A stretch of DNA of 64,000 nucleotides from an uncultured Oscillibacter sp. GTDB lineage: Bacteria > Bacillota > Clostridia > Oscillospirales > Oscillospiraceae. The translations under genes and the position numbers were made by a program. The first letter of the stretch is position 1, and each line of letters starts with the position of its first letter. This document shows positions 34,390-40,772 of the stretch, piece after piece. Below the pieces are notes generated by a model that had not been told where the DNA came from, did not search any database, and saw nothing but the letters and a program-made list of their open reading frames with translations. The stretch lies in the NCBI GenBank assembly GCA_910583695.1, contig CAJTZL010000008.1, positions 1-64,000 on the forward strand, written 5' to 3'.

Positions 34390-34446
34390 ATGGAGACCGC
34401 CCACGGTTTCGGCCGTGGGCGGGAGCTTATACGAAGGGAGAATACT

Positions 34447-35493
34447 ATGGCGGGGAAGAAGGGACAGCATTACCTTACCGAGGATGAACGGTATATCATG
34501 GAAGGAATGCTGCTGGCGGGGGCGGGACCTACGGAGATTGCCCGAAAAATGGGCATCTGCCGCCAGACCGTCTATAACGAGATGAAGCGGGGCCTTTACG
34601 TCCACACCTGCGATTTACAGGACCAAATACGATACTCGGCGGACAAGGCCCAGCAGATTCACGAATACAACCAGACCGCCAAGGGACGGCCCTTGAAAAT
34701 CGGAAACGACCACGCCCTTGCCGACTACCTGGAAAAGAAAATGCTGGGCATCCAGCCGAACGGGAAGCAGGACCGGCGGAAGCGGTTTTCTCCTTCGGCG
34801 GCGCTGGCGGCGGCCAGAGCGGAGGGCTTCACCACCTCCGTCTGCCCCTCTACCCTCTACAGCTACATAGACAAGCGGGTTTTTCTCCATATCACCAACA
34901 AAGACCTTATTGAAAAGGGACGGCCCCGGCAAAAAGCGGCGAAGCCGGAGCGGCGGACCGTTCACCCGGCTTTACCGTCTATTGTGAACAGGCCGGAGGC
35001 GGCGAACCGGCGGGAAGAGCTGGGCCACAAGGAAATAGACCTCGTAGTGGGATGCGCCAATACCAAGGCGGCTACGCTCACCATCACGGACCGGAAGGGG
35101 CGGGAGGAAATGGCGTTTCTTTTGCCGGATAAACGGGCGGCGTCGGTTCGGGCTGTCTTTGACCGGCTGGAGCGGAAACTGGGCAAACGGAAATTCCGGG
35201 AGGCTTTCCGGAGCATCACCACGGACAATGGGCCGGAGTTCCTGGAGTACGATTTACTCACCCGGTCTATCTACGGCGGGAAGCGGTTTGAGGTTTATTA
35301 CTGTCATTCCTACTCCGCCTGGGAGAAGGGGACCAATGAAAACCATAACCGGCTTCTGCGCCGGTTCTTTCCGAAGGGGACGGATTTCACGAAGGTCACC
35401 CAGCGGCAAATACAAGAGGCCGTGGACTGGATGAACAACTACCCCCGGAAAGTGCTTGGATGGTTAACGCCAGCGGAGGCGGGGAGGCTGTAA
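34447..35493 (+). CDS. IS30-type DDE transposase carried by the prophage
   Basis: 348 residues. N-terminal HTH (LTEDERYIMEGMLLAGAGPT, EIARKMGICRQTVYNEMKRG) and an rve catalytic core with Asp198 in HKEIDLVVG, Asp260 in ITTDNGPEF and Glu298 in WEKGTNENHNRLLRRFFPKG T: the IS30 DDE layout, complete. No ordinary IS ends flank it; instead palindromes B and C do, and the stop codon lies in the left arm of C. IS30-type transposases occur in spiroplasma filamentous phages (SpV1), so this is probably the phage's own integration enzyme rather than a later insertion. Confidence 0.88.
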   Translation: MAGKKGQHYLTEDERYIMEGMLLAGAGPTEIARKMGICRQTVYNEMKRGLYVHTCDLQDQIRYSADKAQQIHEYNQTAKGRPLKIGNDHALADYLEKKMLGIQPNGKQDRRKRFSPSAALAAARAEGFTTSVCPSTLYSYIDKRVFLHITNKDLIEKGRPRQKAAKPERRTVHPALPSIVNRPEAANRREELGHKEIDLVVGCANTKAATLTITDRKGREEMAFLLPDKRAASVRAVFDRLERKLGKRKFREAFRSITTDNGPEFLEYDLLTRSIYGGKRFEVYYCHSYSAWEKGTNENHNRLLRRFFPKGTDFTKVTQRQIQEAVDWMNNYPRKVLGWLTPAEAGRL

Positions 35494-35553
35494 CACAAAC
35501 AGAGCTGGCAGCGGCACGGATCAGCAGCTGCTGCCGGGATAGATTGTGTTACA
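35489..35553. repeat. Prophage palindromic element C
   Basis: Arms TGTAACACAA (35489-35498) and TTGTGTTACA (35544-35553), perfect. Interior includes GGCAGCGGC and GCAGCTGCTGCC. It fills the space between the convergent stops of the transposase and Zot genes. Confidence 0.85.
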
Positions 35554-35554
35554 C

Positions 35555-36271
35555 TCACCAGACGGGCCAGTCCTTTCGGGGAAGCTCCTTGCGAGAATAG
35601 CTGTTGAACAGCTTCCAGAGGGACGGGGCGAAAATACGCCTTGTGTCGATGATGGGCACGCCCATGGCGTAAAGGTCCATGATCTGCTTCGTGTGTTCAT
35701 CAACCCCGACCTTGCGCCGTATCCTCCGGGCTACCACGCAGAACGGGACCAGGGAGCGGCGGACCACGTAAAAGTTCTGGGCCAGCCGCCGCAGGGTGAC
35801 GTCCATATCCTCATAGCTTTGGGAGAAAATATCCACCGACGTTTTGTAATGCCGGTGATACTTGTAGAAGTAAATCGCCTCCTGGGAGAAGGTCTTGTAG
35901 TTCCGGTTATTGTACTCTATCCCCGCTTCGTCTATGATAATTTTTGCATCCTCTATCATGAAGTGTCCGATATCCTCTTTGGCGTTCAGCTGGTAGGCTC
36001 CGGTAATGGGGACGTTTGAGAAAACGTCTATCCGCCGTTTCAGATACCGGCTGTCCAGGAGCAGGGCCGTCAGGCGGTTCGGATGCTTCCGGCAGAAGCG
36101 AATAAGGGCATTTTCATGGAGAGCCCATTTCGTGAGATAGGCGGCGAAGGTGGTTTTGCCGGAGCCGGGAACGCCAAAATAGACGTTGAGGACATGGGGA
36201 TGCTTTGGGCAGAGGAACGAGAGCAGGAAGAACGGGAGATAAACCAGGGCGGCAAGAATGAGCAGAGCCAT
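35555..36271 (-). CDS. Zot/pI-like inovirus morphogenesis ATPase
   Basis: 238 residues. Walker A GVPGSGKTT (33-41) and Walker B AKIIIDEAG (109-117), then FSQEAIYFYKYHRHYKTSVD and QNFYVVRRSLVPF, the typical Zot pattern. The single membrane segment is at the N-terminus (MALLILAALVYLPFFLLSF), not after the ATPase as in Ff pI. It should sit in the cell membrane and power extrusion of the coated ssDNA. Last gene of the minus-strand structural operon, 88 bases after the coat-like gene. Confidence 0.9.
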   Translation of the reverse strand: MALLILAALVYLPFFLLSFLCPKHPHVLNVYFGVPGSGKTTFAAYLTKWALHENALIRFCRKHPNRLTALLLDSRYLKRRIDVFSNVPITGAYQLNAKEDIGHFMIEDAKIIIDEAGIEYNNRNYKTFSQEAIYFYKYHRHYKTSVDIFSQSYEDMDVTLRRLAQNFYVVRRSLVPFCVVARRIRRKVGVDEHTKQIMDLYAMGVPIIDTRRIFAPSLWKLFNSYSRKELPRKDWPVW

Positions 36272-36312
36272 CTATTTGCACTCCTTTCGGAAATCAGGAA
36301 TGATAATGGTTT

Positions 36313-36353
36313 GGGGGGAGGGGCACGCACTTCGTTGCGTGCGCCCTCCCCCC
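36313..36353 (-). terminator. Strong hairpin between coat-like and Zot genes
   Basis: GGGGGGAGGGGCACGCA (36313-36329) pairs with TGCGTGCGCCCTCCCCCC (36336-36353) with one bulge and a 6-base loop. No U-run follows on the minus strand, so it may slow transcription or protect the upstream mRNA. A terminator after the major coat gene is known from Ff phages. Confidence 0.6.
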
Positions 36354-36359
36354 AGGGAC

Positions 36360-36554
36360 TCAGAGGTGCAGGAGCCGGGAGACCAAGCCAATACCTACGC
36401 CGACGAACATGATCACCACGCCGATCATAAAGAGCGGCGTACTAGTGACTACATTGGCAATCACGCCGATCCAGCCCACGGCGGCGTTCAGGACTTCGCC
36501 GATGGTGGATAACAGGGTAGCCATAGTAGCGGCAGTAGCGGCGCCTTCTGTCAT
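36360..36554 (-). CDS. Putative major coat protein
   Basis: 64 residues: short Ala/Thr-rich start (MTEGAATAATMATLLSTIGE), then hydrophobic helices (AAVGWIGVIANVVT and LFMIGVVIMFVGVGIGLVS), then a basic end (RLL). No signal peptide is evident. ATG 36554 follows AAAGGAGGATGCCCT. Size, hydrophobic character and position before the strong hairpin and Zot gene suggest the pVIII role. A small holin-like protein is the alternative. Confidence 0.6.
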   Translation of the reverse strand: MTEGAATAATMATLLSTIGEVLNAAVGWIGVIANVVTSTPLFMIGVVIMFVGVGIGLVSRLLHL

Positions 36555-36571
36555 AGGGCATCCTCCTTTCT

Positions 36572-36709
36572 TCAAAGAATCATATCTTTGACTATCTTCG
36601 CCAGGGCGGCAAGACAGACAAGACCGAAGATGTAAATAATCGGTTCCGTTCCGAGGAACACGGCCACAGCCTGGAGCATTTCCCGGAAAAAGGCGGTCAT
36701 GTTTTCCAT
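36572..36709 (-). CDS. Small phage membrane protein (45 residues)
   Basis: An amphipathic start (MENMTAFFREMLQAVAVFLG) and one membrane segment (IIYIFGLVCLAALAKIV). Its ATG overlaps the preceding stop (TAATG), so translation is coupled. It is in the position of a minor capsid or second coat subunit. Too short for family assignment. Confidence 0.6.
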   Translation of the reverse strand: MENMTAFFREMLQAVAVFLGTEPIIYIFGLVCLAALAKIVKDMIL

Positions 36710-37440
36710 TACTTGAACACGCCTCCCAGGAGCTTCATGAAACAGTAGAGCAGGACCGTGAAAACGATAACCCCGGCTATCCATTCCATATCCATTCCGG
36801 CAAGGCCGGGGACGTATTCGGTGGAGGTGTCCAGGAGCTGGCCGTCGTAGTATGTAGAAACCGTCTGGGTTTTCGGCGTGTACTCTCCGAAAATTGCCGT
36901 GAGGGCGGAACGCATTGTAAGATCGTCCAGGTTAAAGGAAACAGGCAGGCCCAGGATATCCACCGTGCGGGTATAGCTGTGCTCCTCAATAATGATGTCA
37001 CCGTTTGGGGCTTCCGTCACGTCATACGTTGGAGCGTCCAGGCCGCCAGGGCCAGCAGGAGTATCCAGGTCCACGGGAGGGACTTCCACAGGCGGCTGAT
37101 TCTCCGCAGGAGGTTCCGGCAGGACCGGAGAAGGGTCCGGGTCCACGTCCGGGAGCGGGTCCGGCGTCGGCGCTGGGTCCGGTTCTGGAACAGGGTCAGG
37201 AGTTGGAACAGGGGCGGGGGCGGGTTCTGGTTCAGGGTCAGGAGCCGGAGCAGGGTCCGGTTCAGGTTCTGGTTCAGGCACAGGGGCCGGGTCAGTCTCT
37301 GAAGAAGACGGCGTATCGTCCGGGGCGCTTTCTTCCGACGTTTCAATAACTTCCGAATCCTCCGTTTCTTCCGCCAGGGCGGGGACGGTTAGAGCCAGGA
37401 GGAGCAGAAGGGCCAGAAGCAGGGAAAGGAACTTTTTCAA
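36709..37440 (-). CDS. Secreted Pro-rich, C-terminally anchored phage protein (pIII/pVI-like candidate)
   Basis: 243 residues. Signal peptide (MKKFLSLLLALLLLLALTVP, cleavage after ALA near 23), an acidic stretch, a long (D/E)P-(A/E)P stalk at about 48-115, a folded part (TYDVTEAPNGDIIIEEHSYT, VSTYYDGQLLDTSTEY) and a C-terminal anchor (WIAGVIVFTVLLYCFMKLLG). The start is TTG 37440, overlapping the upstream stop (TTGA), with GGAGG 11 bases before. A virion tip or surface component is likely. Confidence 0.7.
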   Translation of the reverse strand: MKKFLSLLLALLLLLALTVPALAEETEDSEVIETSEESAPDDTPSSSETDPAPVPEPEPEPDPAPAPDPEPEPAPAPVPTPDPVPEPDPAPTPDPLPDVDPDPSPVLPEPPAENQPPVEVPPVDLDTPAGPGGLDAPTYDVTEAPNGDIIIEEHSYTRTVDILGLPVSFNLDDLTMRSALTAIFGEYTPKTQTVSTYYDGQLLDTSTEYVPGLAGMDMEWIAGVIVFTVLLYCFMKLLGGVFK

Positions 37441-37682
37441 AATTCATCATGCCTCCGTTCTTTGGAGATTTTGGGGGTTCGGGTACTGCTGGAGCGCGGG
37501 GACTCTCCGCCGGAGCCGCCGAAGCTGAAAATGACACGAATTACCCGGATGGAGAGGCCGCAAAGGGCAACCGCTATCCAGAACTGACGGAAGGTGAAGC
37601 TGAAGCCGGGGAATTGGATGTCGAACAGCTTCCAGATGCCCGCAAACAGGGCTTGTCCCAGGGCGGCGGTTGATTCAAGCAT
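37437..37682 (-). CDS. Small phage membrane protein (81 residues)
   Basis: Membrane segment FWIAVALCGLSIRVIRVIFS flanked by an aromatic N-part (IWKLFDIQFPGFSFTF) and a Ser/Arg/Lys-rich tail. ATG 37682 follows GGAGGTCCTTCC, and palindrome D abuts that ribosome site. First gene of the unit 81-243-45-coat-Zot. Possibly pVI-like; no homology claimed. Confidence 0.62.
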   Translation of the reverse strand: MLESTAALGQALFAGIWKLFDIQFPGFSFTFRQFWIAVALCGLSIRVIRVIFSFGGSGGESPRSSSTRTPKISKERRHDEF

Positions 37683-37696
37683 GGAAGGACCTCCTT

Positions 37697-37750
37697 TGTA
37701 ACACAAGGGCGCAAGCCAGGACGGCGGCAGCGGCGTCCGGTTGTGTTACG
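37697..37750. repeat. Prophage palindromic element D
   Basis: Arms GTAACACAA (37698-37706) and TTGTGTTAC (37741-37749), perfect; inner GGACG/CGTCC. Its right part GGCAGCGGCGTCCG is shared exactly with element E. On the minus strand it is followed at once by the ribosome site AAAGGAGG. Confidence 0.85.
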
Positions 37751-39517
37751 CTATTTCATGAAGAATTTCAGCAGGGCCACGAAAACGAAGATGGAGACGC
37801 CAGCGACGAGGATTGCGGTAATCTCCGGGGGAAGCCAGGTCCAGAGGACTTGGAAGGCCTCGCCTACGGTGCCGAACAGGTCCACCAGCTGTTTGAGGCT
37901 TTCGACAAGGTTTGTAATCAGGTCAATCAAGCCGCCCAGAATGACGTCAACGGCGGAGCCCAGAAGATCCAGGAGGGCCTTGACAGCAGTTCCCAGGAGC
38001 TTGCCCAGCTTGTCCCAGATAGTTTCACCTTCGTCACCGCCTGGGTCCGTGCCGGAGCCACCGCCGGGGGGAATGGTGCCGTCGGAGGATTTATACTGTT
38101 CATGACAGCGGGAGCACTCGAAGATGGTGTAGCCCTGCTGGATAAGCTGGCCCGTGTCGTCGTATTCCGTGGTGACGGTCTGCTTGACCTGCCAGTCGTG
38201 GCCCAGGGCGGGAATGGGGTCCTTTTTCGTCTGCTGGCATTTGGAGCAGGTGGAGAGCTTGGAGCCGGGGACGGTGCAGGTGGCAGGAGTGGTGCTGGTT
38301 TCCTGCCAGTCGTGAACGCAGGGGGGAGTTGTGGAGCCGGAGCCGTCGACCAAGTAATAAATCGTGTAGTTGTTTGTGATGGTGTCCCCTTCGGTGGTGG
38401 TAATTTGGGAGATGGTGATATTTTCATCTCCATATGTGACGGTGGCGGTATCACCGGATTCCAGGGTTACTTTGTAACTGCGGTCCGAATAGTCGTAGCT
38501 CCAGTTTACAATGGGGACGGTGGTGCCTGTTGCCGGGTTGTAGAAGGTGTTGTTTGTTTCGTTGATGATGGTGGAATTATCTTCTACTTTGGTGATTTGG
38601 CCGTTGTCTCCTACTATGCCATAGTTTCCGCCAGTGATGGAGGTTGGGCGGGTGTTGATGTTGTAGGTGTCGGAGGATATGGCGGAAACCGGAGTTATTT
38701 TATAGACGGGGGGAATACCTTGAATAAAAGCAAACCTTGCAGATTTACTGGAAAACTCACCAGAAGGTAGATAACAATAGAGAGAAAAGTTAGACCCAGC
38801 GGTATAAAAAGTAGAAGTTTGTGAAACCCAATTTTTATCAATAGGATGATTCAATCCATCAGCATCCAAAAAATATCCAGTCATAGCCGGCATATGAAGC
38901 CTGGTATAATAACCATCAATTGGAGCAGTCCCTTTAAAATAAAAATATGCAGAAACACTTTTAAAAACAGAACTCCCTGAAATGGGAAATACACTTATTG
39001 AATTTGATGTACAGTTAAAATCAAAAGAAAATCTATCATTTTCGCCATGTTCACCATCATGATGCTCACAATAACGAGCCAGCCCACCATATGCAGAACC
39101 AGAAGAATAACTAAGCTCAAAGTAATCATGGACTGGCGAATATTGGAGACTACCGTCCGAAGTATAGCCTGTCGCCGGGAGGGTTTCGACGTAATCGTCG
39201 TAGGCGGCGGAGAGGTCCGAGGCGTAAGCTATAAAAACTTTACCGCAGTATATACAAACACAACCATAATGACCATCTTCCGTATCATATTCGTAAGATG
39301 ATGCATGATGGTAACTATCCTCTGACTGGGCACACGTCCCAGAAAAAGAAAGAAAACCGACAAACTTTTGTGCGATTCCATTGCTACCAGCAATCCAGTT
39401 CCAAAAGCTATCCCTTGAAACATAATCTATTTCAGTAGCATAAGCCGGAACACTTACAGCCAGCATCAACAAAGCAGACATCAAAACCGCACTATAACGG
39501 CGGACTATATTTTGCAA
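37751..39517 (-). CDS. Putative receptor-binding (pIII-like) protein with signal peptide and C-terminal anchor
   Basis: 588 residues from TTG 39517, which has AGGTGG upstream and gives a clean signal peptide ending VPAYA near residue 27. N-terminal half: Cys/His clusters (GCVCIYCGKVF, YCEHHDGEHG). Then a beta-rich middle (ITGGNYGIVGDNGQITKVED), zinc-ribbon-like Cys pairs with HDWQETSTTPATC, STCSKCQQTKKDPIPALGHD W and FECSRCHEQY, and a C-terminal amphipathic stretch plus anchor (ITAILVAGVSIFVFVALLKF). The first ~280 codons are AT-rich against a GC-rich remainder, as if the tip domains were exchanged. Confidence 0.75.
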   Translation of the reverse strand: MQNIVRRYSAVLMSALLMLAVSVPAYATEIDYVSRDSFWNWIAGSNGIAQKFVGFLSFSGTCAQSEDSYHHASSYEYDTEDGHYGCVCIYCGKVFIAYASDLSAAYDDYVETLPATGYTSDGSLQYSPVHDYFELSYSSGSAYGGLARYCEHHDGEHGENDRFSFDFNCTSNSISVFPISGSSVFKSVSAYFYFKGTAPIDGYYTRLHMPAMTGYFLDADGLNHPIDKNWVSQTSTFYTAGSNFSLYCYLPSGEFSSKSARFAFIQGIPPVYKITPVSAISSDTYNINTRPTSITGGNYGIVGDNGQITKVEDNSTIINETNNTFYNPATGTTVPIVNWSYDYSDRSYKVTLESGDTATVTYGDENITISQITTTEGDTITNNYTIYYLVDGSGSTTPPCVHDWQETSTTPATCTVPGSKLSTCSKCQQTKKDPIPALGHDWQVKQTVTTEYDDTGQLIQQGYTIFECSRCHEQYKSSDGTIPPGGGSGTDPGGDEGETIWDKLGKLLGTAVKALLDLLGSAVDVILGGLIDLITNLVESLKQLVDLFGTVGEAFQVLWTWLPPEITAILVAGVSIFVFVALLKFFMK

Positions 39518-39520
39518 AAG

Positions 39521-39550
39521 TTGACACCACCTATCAAAACATGATACTAT
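39521..39550 (+). promoter_or_regulatory. Plus-strand sigma-A promoter inside the prophage
   Basis: TTGACA (39521-39526), 18 bases, TACTAT (39545-39550), 21 bases before the gene at 39572 with its AAAAAGGAGG. It reads away from the adhesin gene, whose start codon is immediately beside it. Confidence 0.78.
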
Positions 39551-39571
39551 TCCAAAAAAGGAGGCATAAAC

Positions 39572-39919
39572 ATGAAAAAGATGCAATTGCGGTTATGGCA
39601 TCCTATTATTGGAATAATCCTACTGGAAGTTATAAATGTGCTGAATAATAATCTGCTTTTCCCTGGACCTACTTGGAAAATCATCAACGACCTCATACAT
39701 TTAGCTGGAAATATTTGTTGCCTTATATTAGCGTATATCATCATTCGCAACATCGTCCGGGCCGTAAAGGGCCTGATAGCCCGGCGGAGCTCCGGGGAGG
39801 CCGAGGAGCTGGAGCGTCAGCGGGAGGCGGAGCGGCGGGAGGTCGATATGGTGCGGAAGTCCAACGAAATACTTCTGCATCTTATCCAGGACGAGCACCG
39901 GGAGGAGGGGGACCGCTAG
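39572..39919 (+). CDS. Lone plus-strand prophage membrane protein, candidate lysogeny or exclusion factor
   Basis: 115 residues. Hydrophobic segments WHPIIGIILLEVINVL and NICCLILAYIIIRNIV, then a charged coiled coil (GEAEELERQREAERREVDMV). It has its own promoter and ribosome site, and lies opposite to all structural genes, in the most AT-rich DNA of the window. Superinfection exclusion or host-envelope modification during lysogeny would fit, but nothing in the sequence proves it. The end overlaps the small gene 39916-40074 by 4 bases. Confidence 0.72.
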   Translation: MKKMQLRLWHPIIGIILLEVINVLNNNLLFPGPTWKIINDLIHLAGNICCLILAYIIIRNIVRAVKGLIARRSSGEAEELERQREAERREVDMVRKSNEILLHLIQDEHREEGDR

Positions 39920-40074
39920 AGGCGGTTCTTCTTGCGGCGGGAAAAAAGCCAACGAATAAACTGGATGGAGGCATGGAACAGAAGCGCAAAGCCCCAAAGA
40001 GCGATTAAAAACGCCGTATCCAAAGAACAACCGATTTGCTCACAAAGACGATTTAAGCAATTGTAAAACTCCAT
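39916..40074 (-). CDS. Small phage membrane protein (52 residues)
   Basis: ATG 40074 to TAG. One membrane segment (TAFLIALWGFALLFHASI) followed by a basic end (RWLFSRRKKNRL). Size and topology fit pVII/pIX-type minor coat proteins. The ribosome site is weak, so it may depend on upstream translation from the 45-residue gene 24 bases away. Confidence 0.5.
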   Translation of the reverse strand: MEFYNCLNRLCEQIGCSLDTAFLIALWGFALLFHASIQFIRWLFSRRKKNRL

Positions 40075-40098
40075 GACAAAGTATATCCAAAGGGCCGC

Positions 40099-40236
40099 TT
40101 AGCGGCCCTTCTTCTTTTGGCGGAGCCGGGCCCAAAGGACAGGGACCAGCCGGGCCAGGGAGCGGCCCAGGCAATAAGAGCCATAGGCGATGCCGTAGAG
40201 GGCGAAAGGCAGAGCGAAGACGAATAGGGCGGTCAT
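40099..40236 (-). CDS. Small phage membrane protein (45 residues)
   Basis: ATG 40236, GGGGGGCCGAGGA upstream. Membrane segment LFVFALPFALYGIAYGSY and basic C-terminus (WARLRQKKKGR). Another pVII/pIX-like candidate. Its stop codon lies in the loop of a hairpin AAGGGCCGC/GCGGCCCTT (40089-40109). Confidence 0.55.
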   Translation of the reverse strand: MTALFVFALPFALYGIAYGSYCLGRSLARLVPVLWARLRQKKKGR

Positions 40237-40249
40237 TCCTCGGCCCCCC

Positions 40250-40402
40250 TTAAAATGAATGGATTTCCAACCGGGGGCAGTCCCCTGGGCAATCTGATTC
40301 CTGGGCTTCTTGAATCACAAGGTCCAGGGCGGAGCGGGCCATGGGCCAATTATCGCTTTCAAAGCGGAGCTTCCCGCTTGCGTCGTAAACGGAATAGTGC
40401 AT
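40250..40402 (-). CDS. Small phage protein (50 residues), unknown
   Basis: ATG 40402 with AAAGGAGG 7 bases upstream, directly after palindrome E. Soluble, acidic, with MHYSVYDASGKLRFESDNWP at the start and a CPGDCPRLEIHSF end carrying two close cysteines. The stop is 13 bases before the next small gene, so 50-45-52 form one unit. Function unknown. Confidence 0.6.
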   Translation of the reverse strand: MHYSVYDASGKLRFESDNWPMARSALDLVIQEAQESDCPGDCPRLEIHSF

Positions 40403-40413
40403 AGTGCCTCCTT

Positions 40414-40467
40414 TGTAACACGGATTTCCTTCAGCTGCACGCGGCAGCGGCGTCCGATTGTGTTACG
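40414..40467. repeat. Prophage palindromic element E
   Basis: Arms GTAACAC (40415-40421) and GTGTTAC (40460-40466). Right part GGCAGCGGCGTCCG is identical to element D. As with D, the minus-strand ribosome site AAAGGAGG abuts the arm. Confidence 0.82.
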
Positions 40468-40593
40468 GATTGAAAATGCGCTTGCAAGGCCCCGGCGGGC
40501 TTTACGGATTGTTCATTGGGTAAAACGTCCTTCTTTTGGTAAAATGACAGTTACCACACACATCATGAAACCAGACAAAGGAGGAGCATCGTC

Positions 40594-40701
40594 ATGCTTG
40601 AAATTATCCAAGAAAGGGGGTGTTTCCAAATGGCAAAAGGCATATGCTTTATCATCGTCTGCATAGCTTTAGGGATTGGACGCAGAATCGCCAGGGGATA
40701 A
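40594..40701 (+). CDS. Small plus-strand membrane peptide (35 residues) with its own terminator
   Basis: ATG 40594 follows AAAGGAGGAGCATCGTC; the peptide has a hydrophobic helix (GICFIIVCIALGIG) and basic end (RRIARG). A TAAAAT box at about 40540 could be its -10, though the -35 is poor. A terminator follows 14 bases after the stop. An internal ATG (13th codon) also has GGGGG upstream. It lies in the 370-base gap between Rep and the small-protein genes, opposite in direction. Confidence 0.45.
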   Translation: MLEIIQERGCFQMAKGICFIIVCIALGIGRRIARG

Positions 40702-40715
40702 CCCTACCCCGTCAG

Positions 40716-40747
40716 GCCCGGTACGTTCCAGCGTGCCGGGCTTTCTT
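40716..40747 (+). terminator. Plus-strand terminator after the 35-residue peptide
   Basis: GCCCGGTACG (40716-40725) pairs with CGTGCCGGGC (40732-40741), one G-U pair, 6-base loop, then TTTCTT. No T-tract on the other strand. Confidence 0.7.
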
Positions 40748-40772
40748 CCGCTGGGGCCTTGGAAACGCATTT

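Noticed and set aside
34447..35493. Independent IS30 insertion sequence
   Set aside because: No typical IS30 terminal repeats or 2-3 bp target duplication were seen at its borders; the borders are phage palindromes that also occur elsewhere in the prophage. Kept as a phage gene, with this as the open alternative.
34099..40467. CRISPR repeats or true integron attC sites
   Set aside because: Spacing is irregular (hundreds to thousands of bases), there are no spacers or cas genes, the arm sequence does not match the RYYYAAC/GTTRRRY core, and no integrase is present.
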